Positions 10,983-22,499 of a stretch of DNA of 64,000 nucleotides are shown piece after piece. Numbering within the stretch: position 1 is the stretch's first letter; every line of letters starts with the position of its first letter. Source of the DNA: Flaveria trinervia (lineage: Eukaryota; Streptophyta; Magnoliopsida; Asterales; Asteraceae); contig CM046453.1 in assembly GCA_025506515.1 (NCBI GenBank), positions 31,559,845-31,623,844 on the forward strand, read 5' to 3'. Below the pieces are notes generated by a model. The model was not told the origin of the DNA. It was given only the letters and a program-made list of their open reading frames with translations, and ran no database searches. Position numbers and translations under genes: made by a program.

Positions 10983-12219
10983 TTGAAGGGTCATCCATGC
11001 CTGTTCTCCAAAGCCTCTCCTCAGGAATCTAAACTTTGGCATAGAAGGTTGGGTCATGTTAATCTCAAAAACATGAATCAACTGATTCACAATAGTTTAG
11101 TGAGGGGTCTACCAATAAAGGAGTTCCACTGTGATGAAACTTGCACTGCTTGTTTAAAAAGAAAAAAACACAAAGTCTCATTCCCTCCTATTGAAGAACC
11201 TAAGTCCACTGCCTGCTTGCAGTTACTGCACATGGATCTATTTGGTCCTGTGAGAGTGATGAGCATGGCAAAGAAGAAATACTGTCTGGTAATTATGGAT
11301 GATTACTCCAGATTTGTATGGACTTTCTTTTGCATTCAAAGGATGTGGTTGCTCAGAAGATTATAAACTTTGTGTTGTATGTTGAGAAGCAGTATTCTCT
11401 ATCAGTCAAGTGTATAAGGAGTGACAATGGAACAGAATTCAGAAATCATACACTTGATGATTTTTATCTCTCAAAGGGAATCAAGAGGCAGTTTAGCATC
11501 CCAAGGACTCTAGAACAAAATGGAGTAGTGGAGAGAAAGAATAGGACCTTAATTGAAGCTGCAAGGTCTATGTTGGCTGACTCTGGTTTGCCATTGAACT
11601 ATTGGGATGAAGCTGTCAATACAACTTGCTATGTGCAAAATAGAGTGTTAGTAAATCAGAGGTTGATGAAGACTCCATATGAAATTATACATCATTTGGC
11701 TCCTTTGATTCATTTTTCAAAGCCTTTGGGTGTCCTTGTTTCACTCTCAACACAAAGGATCAACTCCACAAATTTGATCCTAAGGTGGATGCAGGGTATT
11801 TTGTTGGTTATTCATTACTTGCAAGGCATACAGAGTCTTCAACTGCAGAACAAAGATAGTTAAAGAGACTCTGCATGTGAAGTTTAATGAATCTCCAAAG
11901 GACAAGGTTCCACAAAACCCTGTGGTGTTATTTGATTTGGACATACTGCAATATGTTCCTTATCAACCTCCAGCTATTGCAGATCATGTGGATAAATCAT
12001 CTTCTGTAGCATGTCTTCCACCTGGTGGTACTGAAGATGATGATGATATCAGTACTCACCTTTTCAAGTTTAGTGACCAACTTCCTGAGTCTGCTAAACT
12101 TGATGTTCCTGTAGCTTCAGTAGCTCCATCCATAACAAATGCTGATGAGATTTTTGATTCCTCTACATCATTTGACTTGCCATCTAATACTTGGTTTCAA
12201 GAATTTGGATGAACATCTG
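10983..12219 (+). pseudogene. A1 integrase region of pol, broken
   Basis: Integrase inserts the cDNA. The zinc-binding GAG-pre-integrase part shows LWHRRLGHVNLKNMNQ and CTACLKRKKHK (HHCC). The catalytic core shows LLHMDLFGPVR, then after a frameshift near 11325 IRSDNGTEF and EQNGVVERKNRTL, giving the three acidic residues. The C-terminal part (KTPYEIIHHLAPL) shifts frame again near 11710. The linker to RT at about 11877-12210 is Ser/Asp-rich. Several frameshifts exclude function. Confidence 0.85.
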
Positions 12220-13905
12220 CTGCTGCTGAGCCTGCTACAAACACTTGCACTGATCTCATAGTGTACCAAGAGCTGAAGAATCACCCCATGTCTCAAATCA
12301 TTGGTGATATCAATGCTGGTGTCTCAACCAGAAGTTAATTGTCTAACTTTTGCTTCTATGCTCTCTTCATCAGTCAGCTAGAGCCAAAGAACTATCATGT
12401 TGCTTTGAGAGACAATGGATGGGTTGAAGCCATGCGGCTTGAGCTGCTTCAGTTCAAAAAGCAGCAAGTGTGGGAACTGGTTCCTTACCCCCAGGTAAGT
12501 GTGCAATAGGCACTAAATGGGTGTTTAGGAATAAAACTAATGAAAATGGGCTTATTGTCAAGAACAAGGCTAGACTGGTTGTACAAGGGTTTTCACAAGA
12601 AGAAGGTATTGATTATGATGAAACCTTTGCCCCTGTAGCCAGACTAGAGGCAATTAGATTGTTCTTAGCCTATGTTGCATTCCACAATCTTAAAGTTTTT
12701 CAAATGGATGTCAAAAGTGCATTTTTATATGGTAAAATAAAAGAAGAGGTTTATGTGTGTAAACCACCAGGTTTTGAGAATAATAAACATCCAATTGGGT
12801 TTACAAGCTTGATAAGGCTCTTTATGGGTTGAAACAAGCTCCTAGAGCCTGGTATGAAACATTATCAAATTTTCTTCTTCAAAATAATTTCACTAGAGGC
12901 TCCATAGATAAAACTTTGTTCATTAAGAAGGTGGATCAACATAAGCTACTTGTTCAAATTTATGTTGATGATATTATTTTTGCATCCTCTGATCCCCAGT
13001 TGTGTGATGATTTTACATGTTTAATGAAACAAAAGTTTGAAATGAGTGCAATGGGAGAATTACAGTTCTTTCTAGGCTTGCAAATCAAACAAAAGGCTGA
13101 TGGAACCTTTATTCATCAGTCAAAATATACAAAAGATCTTTTGAATAAGTTTGATTTACAAAATTCTAAGCCCTGTTCTACTCCCATGTGCAACACCACA
13201 CAACTGGATGCTGATCAGAAAGGTAAAGCTGTTGATGAAACACTTTACAGATGTATGATTGGATCCTTGATGTACTTAACAGCTTCTAGACCAGATATCA
13301 TGTTTGCAACTTGTGTTTGTGCTAGATTTCAGGCTGCTCCTAAAGAGTCTTATTTCATTGCAGTCAAGAGGATCTTTAGATATCTGCAAGGTACACAATC
13401 TCTAGGTTTATGGTATTCCACTGGACACTCTTGCAAATTAGTTGCCTTTTCTGATAGTGACTATGTAGGGTGTAAGTTAACGAGAAAGTCAACTTCCGGT
13501 GGATGTCAATTCCTAGGCAACTGTTTGATTTCTTGGCAGAGTAAGAAACAAACATCTATTGCAATTTCCACTTCTCAAGTAGAGTACATTGCTGCTGCAA
13601 GTTGTACATCTCAGGTACTCTGGCTTCAGAACCAACTTTTGGATTATGGCATTACAGAGACTAAGACTCCATTATTCATGGACAGTGCTTCAGCTCTTTG
13701 CATTGTCAAGAATCCTATCCAGCACTCTAGGACCAAACATATAGAGATCAGACACCATTTTATTAGGGACTGTTTTGAAAAAGGTCTGATTGATCCAAAG
13801 TTTGTGCCTAGTGCTGATGAGCTGGCAGACATTTTTACTAAGCCTTTGGATAGTTCAACTTTCCAAAGCCTTGTGTTATGGCTTGGTATGCTGCAGCTAG
13901 AATAA
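12220..13905 (+). pseudogene. A1 reverse transcriptase and RNase H, frameshifted
   Basis: RT copies the element RNA, and RNase H removes it. KWVFRNKTNENGLIVKNKAR, ETFAPVARLEAIR and QMDVKSAFLYG lie at 12500-12730. A loss of one base near 12797 breaks the frame. From 12829 to 13905 a single open piece carries the catalytic LVQIYVDDIIFASSD, FFLGLQIKQ, SRPDIMFA, the RNase H aspartates (FSDSDYVG) and the C-terminal ADIFTKPLD. An ATG-less stretch with two stops precedes 12470. The A2 copy (36560-38380) is uninterrupted and shows the intended reading. Confidence 0.9.
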
Positions 13906-14577
13906 GTGACAACTACTCATGATCTCAGTACACAAGTACTGATGATTATTAGTAAACATGTCACAAATAAGTACTGATTCTGTTACAAACTACTGATGTA
14001 GTTATAACTACTGATGTTAGTAAAAATAGATAAGTACTGATGTCCTATGAAACAACTGAAAACAGCCAAAAAGACTGATGAGTAAGTGTTGAGGATAGTA
14101 TGAAACAGCTGAAAAGCTAAGAGTTGACAAAAACTACTCATGAGAATTTTCTCTTCGGTTGTTTCTAAAACTGCTGTTTCACCTTAAATAGCTGATGACA
14201 AAACAATGTCTTCAGTAGTTTCACAACTACTGATGACTAACACCAAGTCCTCCGTTGTTTACAACAACTGATGACAAAACCATGTCTTCAGTAGTTTCAC
14301 AACTACTGATGACTAAAACCAAGTTATCAGTTGTTTACAACATCTGAAGTCAAAACCAAGGTTTTCAGTAGTTTCACAACTACTGATGACTAACACCAAG
14401 TCTTTAGTTGTTTTCAAACGTGTAATAGTTAAAACCAAGTCTTCAGTTGTTTTCATAACAACTGATGACAACACCAATACTTTTAGTCGTTTTCTTTTCA
14501 GCCTTTTCTAAACCTATAAATACCTATACTTGTAGCCAACGTTTCATTAGCCGTTTTCAAATCTCTCTCTCTCAACA
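13906..14577 (+). repeat. Hairpin-repeat spacer between pol and aORF of A1
   Basis: No coding frame. TCAGTAGTT, four bases, then AACTACTGA forms a perfect hairpin at 14212-14233, 14288-14309 and 14365-14386, a period of 76-77 bp. A second hairpin type, GTTGTT/AACAAC, lies between them. Looser ACTACTGATG words fill 13910-14200. The A2 spacer (35820-36559) has the same design. A promoter or leader for the aORF may lie here, and a TATAAA-like stretch occurs at about 14514-14522, some 55 bp before the aORF ATG. Confidence 0.85.
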
Positions 14578-17500
14578 ATGGCGACCATGAAACTCAAACC
14601 CCAACACAACTGTGTTGCCTACCTTACAAAATCAGCCTTCTGGAACAAGTTTGACACTGCCATCGATCTTATGGTGGATTCCCCGTACCGAACAGCCTTT
14701 CTTCTGAATCCTACTATATATCCAGACTCCTTATCCCAGTTCTGGACCAATGCTTCTGTAATCACTGGTGAGAATGATAACCAAATCATTCTACAGTCGT
14801 TGGTAAACTAGAAATAGGTGCTCATCACTACAGACATCATTCGCAATACCCTAAATTTGCATGATGGCACCTATCCTAAAGAATACCCGAAAGGCACCAC
14901 TGATATGTCTTTCATTAATAATGGGTATGAAGGTGACATAAGTGCTACAACCATACTGAAGAAGCACTTCCATGATGCAGAACAACTTATTTTTCACATG
15001 GTGAATGTCTGCCTAGCTTCGAAGACATCTTCTTGGGATTAGATGTCTTCCCAATGGCAACAGGTATTGTATTCTATCCTTGAGCAACAAAATCTAAATT
15101 TTTTTGAGATAGTTTTTATGGAACTAAAGGATCTGGCTCAGAAACCTGTGGCAAATAGATGGCTACTTTATCCTAGGTTTCTGATGGCCATTATTTTAAA
15201 CCAGCTAAAATCTAATGGACTTGTTGATCTTGGAGTCCCTGCTCCAGCTGTTTTAGCTGAGGTATACTCCCGACATAACACAGACCCTACTCTCAAAGGG
15301 GTTGCCCGGATGCTAAAACCCAAGCAGAGAGAACCCACAGCCTCCACTTCCAGATCTAAAGTCCCCACCAAACCCAAAACACAAAAACCCAAAAAGACTA
15401 CTCGGGGAGATGAGTCCCCTGAGGATGTCCCTGTACCACCAACACAGGATATACATACTGGTTCTAACCCCCCAGTTATGTCAAAGACTCAACCCGCTAA
15501 AGCCGCACAGGTATCCTCTTAACAGGATCCTGTTGCAACCAATATTGGGGATCCTACATTGCTGGAACCTATCTCAATTGAGAGGGTTACCATTGAAGAG
15601 CACCTCTCACCCCAGGTGCAATCTGCTTCGGATCACTCTCCACATGCAACCACCCCTCAAAGCCCAACACTTATTGTTGCAAAAGTGCTGAGTTAATTGC
15701 ACTCCTCACCTCCTCCCCAGAAACCAACTACAACTAGGAATACCTCAACCATTGAGGGGGAGGACCAAAGTGCTTCTGATAACCCACATCACAGGGGTTA
15801 TAATGTTCAATCTCCAAGTGTAGAAAAGGAGATTCGAACTTCTAGTAAGGCTGCCACTTCTACTGATTCAGCAAATGATGAGGATGAAGTTGGTACCATC
15901 CATAAGACCTAACTAGAGGAAACTGCCAATGAAGGACATAGTCCTGAGGCAGGAAGTCCCCAGTACCAAGAACAAGGGGCACATGCTACTACTGATCTAC
16001 ACTCAGAGCATGTACATCCTTTTCAATCCGGAGGTCAGGTGATTCAGCACAGACTGATGATGACCTGGGCTTTTTCTATGATGTCTTAGCCCATAATACC
16101 ATTCTAGAGAATAAGGTGAGTAGACTTAAAGAGCTGCTTGCAAAATGTCTTAGGATCAAAGACCATCTACCCCACAAACCCCACAGATGGAACCTTCAAT
16201 TGAAGGTTTCCCAAACACTGAGCCTACACACATAACTGAGCCACCAACCTCTGCTTTTGGCACCACCTCTCAGGGACAGAACTCCTCTGAGCTGATGGTT
16301 GCTATCTTTCAAAACTCCTTACCTCTCATCACTCCCATCATCACTGACATAGTGCATAAAGCCATTGATGAGAGGATTCCCTCAAATCTGCAAACACTCG
16401 TTGATGATGCTGTTCATAAATCTCTTTCTGCCTTCCAAACCCCTGATTCCAATGTAACCAAAAACGGGGAGACTGCAAAGTCTAAGGCAATGAAAGACAA
16501 GAAAAGAAAGAGAGTTGATGCTGAGAAAGAACCTGAAAAAGAGAAAGAGCCTGAGAAAGAGAAGGAGGTTGAGAAAGAACTGATCTAAGAACAGTTGATC
16601 ACCTATAAAAGAAAGAAAAGTGCTGAGTCAAGAGCTGATGAAGAAAAATCATTAGAAGACCTTGTTAAAGATGCTGATGAAGCTCATAGCAGATCAATGG
16701 ATAAAATTATAGATCAGCTATTTAGACATGGTCATGACACAGCCACATTAGACTCTGAGATCAGAAGGCTGGAAATAGAAGAGATACAATCACGATGGGC
16801 TGGTTATAGTGTGTTGGAAAGGGAGAGATTGGAAATCATGATCAGCTTCATAGCTAAATATCTTGAAAGATCATTGATTGAAATAAAGTCATGGTCTAGG
16901 AACAGCATCTTGGCAATAACCACCAAGATCTGTTCGTCTGATGTATATACCAAAGGCTGGTCATTGAAGCCTTGAATGAAGCTAGTGCTGGGAGCAGGAC
17001 TGAACTGGTCAAACAATCCAAAGCCTCACTTACATCCAAAATGCTAGAACAGCCTGTCAAAATTCCCACACCAAAACCACCACAACCACAACCCACTAAA
17101 CCAATTCCCTTACCCATAAAACGAATATCCGATGATGTACCCCAGAAGAGGAAGAGAAGGGTACTGAGGATAGAAGAGGAAGAAGAAGATAACGATGAAG
17201 ATGAAGATAGGCTGCCAATCTCAGCTGTTATACAGTTGCCTAAGGCCATAAGTCACCCTCCAACAATTACTCCTGAATCTCAAAGGCAAATTATGAAAGT
17301 GAAGTTAGAAGAAGAAGAAATTCACAAACAACAAGACGAGGAATTGTTGAGAAGAGTCGACAAAGCATATGCTGCCACATCTTCAATCATCAATATAAAG
17401 AAACATGCTCAGAGATTATACACTCTCAGACACACCTTTCAATATCAAAAAGAGAGAGTGAGGATTTGGCCTGAACCTAGTGTGTCTCATAGGATTCAAA

Positions 17501-17928
17501 AGAAAAATATTTCACAGAGATACATTGGCCAAGTAAAGAAGATTGTAGATGAAGTGATCTCTCTGGCCTTTGTAATATCACCTTAGGAGATCCTAGATGA
17601 CTTCAAGAAAGCCTATAAAGCTAAACTGACCCCACAAAAGATGCCGGAGAATAAAGTGGTGAAAAAGGGGTTAGTGTATAGGAGGCTTGAGGAAGTTAGA
17701 AAGAATGAGCTCCAGTTGTTCTTAGAGGGTATTCACCCAGATGAATTCGCATATAGAATCATAACAACTGTGGAGCTAAAAATTGGGAAGCAGGTCAAAT
17801 ACCTATCTGAGTACTATGGGCCAGAATCACTCTTTGAAGGAGAAGTAGAAGAGCTTACCATGGAGGAACAAGTAACCTTCATTGAGGTCTATACAAGGGA
17901 GTCTTACAGACTCATATTTGGGAAGTAG
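14578..17928 (+). pseudogene. A1 aORF: extra ORF after RNase H (env-like position), broken
   Basis: Starts MATMKLKPQHNCVAYLTKS and ends RLIFGK-stop. Regions in order: a globular N-terminal domain to about 15260, which I recall annotated in Asteraceae as longin/synaptobrevin-like; a Pro/Thr/Ser linker; a short coiled coil (LGFFYDVLA near 16070); a Lys/Glu-rich stretch near 16500-16580; a helical block (SRSMDKIIDQLF, EIRRLEIEEIQSRW, ERERLEIMISFIAKYL); a basic-then-acidic patch KRKRRVLRIEEEEED near 17146; and a conserved C-terminal domain. I see no signal peptide or membrane segment. At least six in-frame stops and some frameshifts occur. One TAG near 15040 stands where A2 has a Gln codon, a C-to-T change. 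Confidence 0.8.
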
Positions 17929-18137
17929 ATCTCATGGATGGGCTAACAGCTCTGTATCCAGTTCCCCAAGACAAAATTCCCATCCATCCTTTGCCAAACA
18001 GATCACTGAGACTTCTTCCCAGGCCTGTGGTTACAAGGGTCACTTCTGAGCTGATCTAGAAGACAAAAAGACCAATTTTTTTGCCATAATAAGTGGGACA
18101 TCTTCAATAAGCTTAAAGGTTTTGGCTGCATTGGTTC

Positions 18138-18147
18138 AAGGGGAGTT
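18138..18147 (+). promoter_or_regulatory. Polypurine tract of A1
   Basis: AAGGGGAGTT abuts the 3' LTR and would prime plus-strand synthesis. The A2 and A4 copies have CAGGGGGAGTT at the same place. Confidence 0.85.
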
Positions 18148-18863
18148 TGTTGTACCAAAAGAACCAATGATCCAGATAAGAAAAACCTTTTAGTCCCACA
18201 AGACATCACAACAACTGCTGAAGACTTGATCAGCTGTTTGACAAAGTCTGAAGATCAACAGCTGAAGACTAAAGTACTGAAGACTTCAACAGCTGAAGAC
18301 CAAAGTCTGAAGATCAACAGCTGAAGACTAAAGTACTGAAGACTTCAACAGCTGAAGTACAAAGACTGAAGACATCAGCTGATGACAACAACTGAAGTTC
18401 AAGAAGTCCAAGTACTGAAGCCTTCAGAGTTTGTCACAACAGCTGAAGAAGCATTCTTCAGTACTTGTAAAACGACTGAAGAGCATGTTCTTCAGTCGTT
18501 GTTGTTTCAGTAGTTTCTTATAGTTAACACTTGGTATTTTTGTAAGAAGATGTCAGCTGTTTGACATCTTCAGTAGTTGTGTTAACTTTCACTAGTTTGA
18601 ATAATTCTGTTAGATGTCACTATCAAGTGACATCAGCAGACGTCACATCTCCTATATAAGTGATGTTGACCTAATTGTACGTGTGACATTTTGCCACCAC
18701 GAAAGCATATGAAGGAAATATTCTATTTGCAGAATTCTCTCTCTCTATAACCGTTTACTCTTACATTGAATATCAATTGTGTTCTTGTGAATTGTCTAAT
18801 TCATTGTTTGAATTCCGCTGCAATACTCTCTAATCAATCAAACTTAGATCACTGATCCTAACA
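18148..18863 (+). repeat. A1 3' LTR (716 bp)
   Basis: Begins TGTTGTAC and ends CCTAACA. It contains the CTGAAG array, the hairpin with arms AACGACTGAAGA (18471-18482) and TCTTCAGTCGTT (18489-18500), GACGTCA at 18639-18645 and TATATAA at 18653-18659. The TATA box is better preserved than in the 5' LTR. Confidence 0.95.
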
Positions 18864-18868
18864 ATAAT
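18864..18868. repeat. Target site duplication of A1, right copy (ATAAT)
   Basis: ATAAT directly after the terminal CCTAACA matches 6709-6713. Confidence 0.9.
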
Positions 18869-19072
18869 GCTATTAGGTATATGTACGTATGATGTATGAT
18901 CACGTATGAAAGTAAAGAACGGTTTTGAACGCAAGTAAAATATATTTTATTTAAAACTAGAACTCACTCAACAATACTGACTTTTATGTGTTTCTAGTTG
19001 GCATGTAATGGTTGCTGAGGATGGCACTGGCGACTACTTGGCTTGTTTTTGATGGCATCCATTGTCACACCC
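18869..19072 (+). repeat. Gypsy LTR (G1 family), right part after A1
   Basis: AAAACTAGAACTCACT, GACTTTTATG and GAGGATGGCAC match the inverted sequence of the G1 LTR at about 22720-22845. The sequence continues the LTR broken at 6713. The match stops at GGCATCCAT, about 200 bp short of the expected LTR end, where a different LTR-like sequence begins TGTCACACCC. Confidence 0.75.
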
Positions 19073-19952
19073 ACCCTTGACGACGAAAATCGTCAAGATG
19101 TGAGGGTTAAGATTGTTCACAACCACATAGTGCTATCTTTAAATGAAAATAATATTATTATAAGTTTCAAATGAAGATACAATCATATGTCTCAACCATG
19201 AAATAGTTTCAAACAAAACAAAACATAACATAAGCACTTTATTCTTTTACCTAGCTCCAAATCTTAGTTTATTGCAAGCTTCAAAAGTTGGGTTCAAACA
19301 TGCGTGTTTTTTGAAACATATTAAAAATAAAAGGTCAACTATGAAGTTGTTGAGTTTCTAAGGGTTTTATATACATAATATATCAAAGGTTACAAATAGA
19401 AATTCATGTCATACGTTATGAGTTAGCAAGTTTATAGAACACATATAGCTACAATCAAACCTCGACTTAATTACAAGTTTATATGATTGGCTAAGTGTAC
19501 TTGGTTCCCATGATGAACAAGTCATACATCATCAGGAGCCGGCAATATATCGGCAATAAAACCAATACGCTTGTCAGGCCCAATGATCTAAGACGTCGCA
19601 CGGTTAGCAATAGTTAACGATTGTAAACAAAATATGTATCTCATATAAGACTTACAATAGCACAAATAACCATGACAAAATAAAAGTATGAATTGCAAGT
19701 GCTTTACAAGATTTAAACGTTTACAAGAGTATTTTGATAAGATTAATATGTTTCACCCCAAAACGGTGTGAAATAATGTAAAAAGGGGCAAGGAAACTCA
19801 CATGGAAATAAGTATAAGAATGATGATTATTAAGAAATAATAATAAACGTTCCAACGCAATCCTTCACAAGGTACCTAAGAATATATATATATATATTAT
19901 AACCTTAAGTTTACTAATGAGCTTAACGATTCAACAGGAGCAATGAGTGGCC
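19072..19952 (-). repeat. Old gypsy LTR remnant
   Basis: TGTCACACCC at 19072 looks like the end of a gypsy LTR read on the minus strand (...GGGTGTGACA). A perfect small hairpin, TTGACGA and TCGTCAA, lies at about 19077-19098. The rest is AT-rich with no coding capacity and has an (AT)n run at about 19879-19897. It joins the RT fragment without integrase between, so an internal deletion is likely. The boundary with the RT fragment is approximate. Confidence 0.5.
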
Positions 19953-20380
19953 GGTAAAAACTAGTAAGACCTAGAAAAGAACGAACTTCGCTTAGAGTTG
20001 TAGGAACACACCAATTCTTCACAGCTTGCACCTTTGCAGGGTTAACATGAATTCCTTGTCTATTCACCAGGTGTCCTAGAAATTGAACTTCCTCAAGCCA
20101 GAATTCACACTTCGAGAACTTCGGGTACAATTGTTCTTTCTTCAACAACTGAAGGACTAGTCGCAAATATAGTTCATGATTGGTGTTGGCCTTGGAATAG
20201 ATAAGTATGTCATCAATGAATACGATCACAAAATTTTCTAGATAAGGCTTACATACTCGGTTCATGAGATCCATGAAGACAACAGGTACATTTATTAAGC
20301 CAAAAGGCATAACCATGAACTCATATTGCCCATATCGAGAACGGAACACGGTCTTTGGGATATCATCATCATGGACTAGT
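19953..20380 (-). pseudogene. Gypsy reverse transcriptase fragment
   Basis: The minus strand reads DIPKTVFRSRYGQYEFMVMP, VFMDLMNRVCKPYL, the catalytic block VFIDDILIYSK, then FLGHLVNRQGIHVNPAKV and LSEVRSFLGLTSFYR. This is the palm and connection of a Ty3/gypsy RT. The fragment is cut on the N-terminal side at 20381 by the C2 LTR, and diverges after FYR near 19953. The catalytic FIDD is kept. It differs from the G1 RT in many residues, so it is another gypsy family or an older member. Confidence 0.85.
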
Positions 20381-21316
20381 TGTTGGATTTTATGCCCAAG
20401 ACACATAGAATATTGATGTGGTTAGTACGTTATGATCCAAGTCGGGTCATACCCATAGCAAGTTTAGCAAACACTAATATGTATTTAATTGATGATATGA
20501 TCATGCAATTAAATAATTACACCAATTTAGAAAATGGATTTTCTAAATAAATTGTATGTGAGAAAGAACACTTATAAGGATATTTTGTTCATGGACATTA
20601 TTTATAATGTTATTTAAGATTGGTTAAATAACATCAAATACTAATAGTGTGTTTAAGTTATATAATTAAAACGTTAATTATACAACTAATAACATAACTA
20701 GTTCACAAATTAAGTGGGTGTTTAAAATGGGGGGAACCCATTTTAAACATGTATTTTGGCCGCCCCTTGAGGGGTAGTTTTGGTCTTTTGTTGCCTTAAA
20801 ACACACACCACTTGAACTAGTCACACTCTCCAATTTTCACTCTTTCTCATACATGCAAGATTCGTCTTTTTCTCTCATCTTAGAAGAAAACAAGGCTGAA
20901 AAAGGGTTTCTGCAGCCTCTTTCTTGCGATTTTGGTGTCAAAATCCTAGCAACAAAGTGTTTTGCTTGAGGCTTGTGGGTATACAAGCTTGAGGACATCT
21001 TCTTTGGTGTTTTGGTCCTTCAAGACTTCATCCCCTTCTTCACATCCAACGTTTTTGGGCAGCCTTGTGGAAGGTAGTTCAATATCTCGTTTTTTCAGGA
21101 GCTTACAAAGGTGGTTTGTATGTCTTGTTTTGGTTGTTATTTGTTCTTGATAGCTAGTTCATACACATATATATGATCCTATTTTCTTGGGTTTGTTGAT
21201 GTTATGTTATAAACCTTAATTTTCAGATTACAAAACATAAAATTTAGGTTTCATTCCGCTGCATTTTTCATGTTTAATAGTTAAACTACTTTGATAATGG
21301 TCCAACAAACCCAACA
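20381..21316 (+). repeat. C2 LTR (936 bp)
   Basis: Begins TGTTGGATTTTATGCCCAAG and ends AACCCAACA before the primer site. ATGATCCAAGTCGGGT, TTAATTGATGATATGATCAT and GGCCGCCCCTT match the C1 LTRs inverted. Short reading frames inside it (for example 20962-21150) are not genes. Confidence 0.85.
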
Positions 21317-21317
21317 T

Positions 21318-21333
21318 TGGCATCTAGAGCCGG
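21318..21333 (+). promoter_or_regulatory. Primer binding site of C2
   Basis: TGGCATCTAGAGCCGG follows the LTR by one base. C1 has TGGCATCAAGAGCCGG at the same place. It is a variant of the tRNA-Met type site. Confidence 0.75.
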
Positions 21334-22499
21334 ATATGAGCATGACTAGCTTCAATTATCCTTGTAAAATTGGTTTTATGGGGTTTTAACAACCTTTCAA
21401 GGTTATATCTTACATGCTTGTGATTAAACCTTGAAAGAAAGATATCAAATGGTTGATTGTGTTTTGTTTGGACAATTACACCCTAAATTCTTGGTTTATG
21501 TTGCCTGAAAATTTAGGGTTAAATGGGGATTTATTTTGGTTCTTGTATGATGTTTCATATTGGTGCATAACCTAGCCTTGACCTTGTGTTGTTTTGGTTT
21601 TGGATGATTGTTTGTTTTGGTTGATTTCTTTCATAATGGGTTGTAATATTATTCTTTTGTGTTTGTATTTGGATGTAATTTATTTATTCATTCAATGGTG
21701 ATTTAATAGATAGATTAAGTGTGTTTTTCTTTTATTAGAAAATTTGTATTAGAATATAAATTTTGTAAAAGAAGATCCACAAGATGGAAGCACAAAGGGA
21801 AGACACAAAGAGAAGAACTTGAAGCATTTGGATGAAACTAAAAGTGGGGGGTCTTTGGAGATCTCATCTTTTGTGTTGTATTCAACCTTTAGGAAAGACC
21901 AAATGCAAACACTTGTGATGGCAAACAAGTGTTGTCAACATAGTGGCTATGGTTATGCACATGTGGTTGTTTTATATATGCTTGTTTGATTATCCATTTT
22001 GTGTTGATTGTTTGATATGTGGATATGCTTAACAATCTAAATAAATAATCATAACAAGCTGAATTTTTGGGTTCCTTATCGTTAAGTGATTAAGGAAAAG
22101 TTATTAAAAGGATTAATAATTCAATATAAAAGAGGTTTTATTAAAAGAGAACCATAGGGTACCATGTATTTGAAAGCATGCAAATACAAGGTACATAGTG
22201 TCTCATAACTAGAATTAATGGAAACTTAAATCCCTTCCGAAACAAGTTTAACACCATCCTTTTACAAGACACTCGAATCACTTGAGAACTATTTGTGGGA
22301 TAAAGGTCACCTAACCACTTTTAGGGAACATGTGTGTTTGAGGCGGGCTTAACATATTTGTGGGATAAAGGTCACCTAACCAATTGTATGTGTAAACTCA
22401 CACGTGTGTGTAAGTAGGACGACTTGAATTGAAAACCATGTGCATAGGGTCATCGAAGCATGGCGTACAATGGTGTTGATGGGATTTTACATGCCGACT
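21334..22499 (+). repeat. C2 leader with two copies of a 22-bp motif
   Basis: Non-coding leader, alignable by eye with the C1 leader (46369-47778, inverted). GGGATAAAGGTCACCTAAC with its flanking bases occurs at 22296-22317 and 22361-22382. The equivalent region of C1 has three copies. No gag start is reached before 22500. Confidence 0.75.

Larger units (their letters stand above)
6714..18863 (+). mobile_element. A1: complete Ty1/copia retrotransposon with extra ORF (SIRE/Maximus-like), 12.15 kb
   Basis: Both LTRs, the primer site, polypurine tract and a 5-bp target duplication are visible. Order: LTR 6714-7486, gag 7713-10587, protease-integrase-RT-RNase H 10601-13905, hairpin-repeat spacer 13906-14577, aORF 14578-17928, LTR 18148-18863. 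The size, long gag and second ORF after RNase H fit the SIRE/Maximus lineage (inference). Every coding block has stops or frameshifts, and the LTRs differ by a deletion of about 57 bp and many substitutions, so the copy is old. It sits inside a gypsy LTR. Confidence 0.95.
20381..22499 (+). mobile_element. C2: copia element, 5' LTR and leader only
   Basis: A plus-strand LTR, a primer site and a leader match the inverted C1 element (40592-48795). It has no coding region because the gypsy element G1 begins at 22500. The continuation expected beyond G1 is not found at 29499. C2 inserted into the gypsy RT fragment to its left. Confidence 0.8.

Noticed and set aside
14212..14386. Regularly spaced direct repeats resembling a CRISPR array
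   Set aside because: Only three units, eukaryotic retrotransposon context, palindromic repeats with non-unique spacers.
14578..17928. Naming the aORF an envelope gene
   Set aside because: Position alone suggests it; no signal peptide, membrane segment or cleavage site is visible in any copy.
20962..21150. Small open frame in the C2 LTR
   Set aside because: No conserved motif, not kept in the C1 LTR, inside a terminal repeat.
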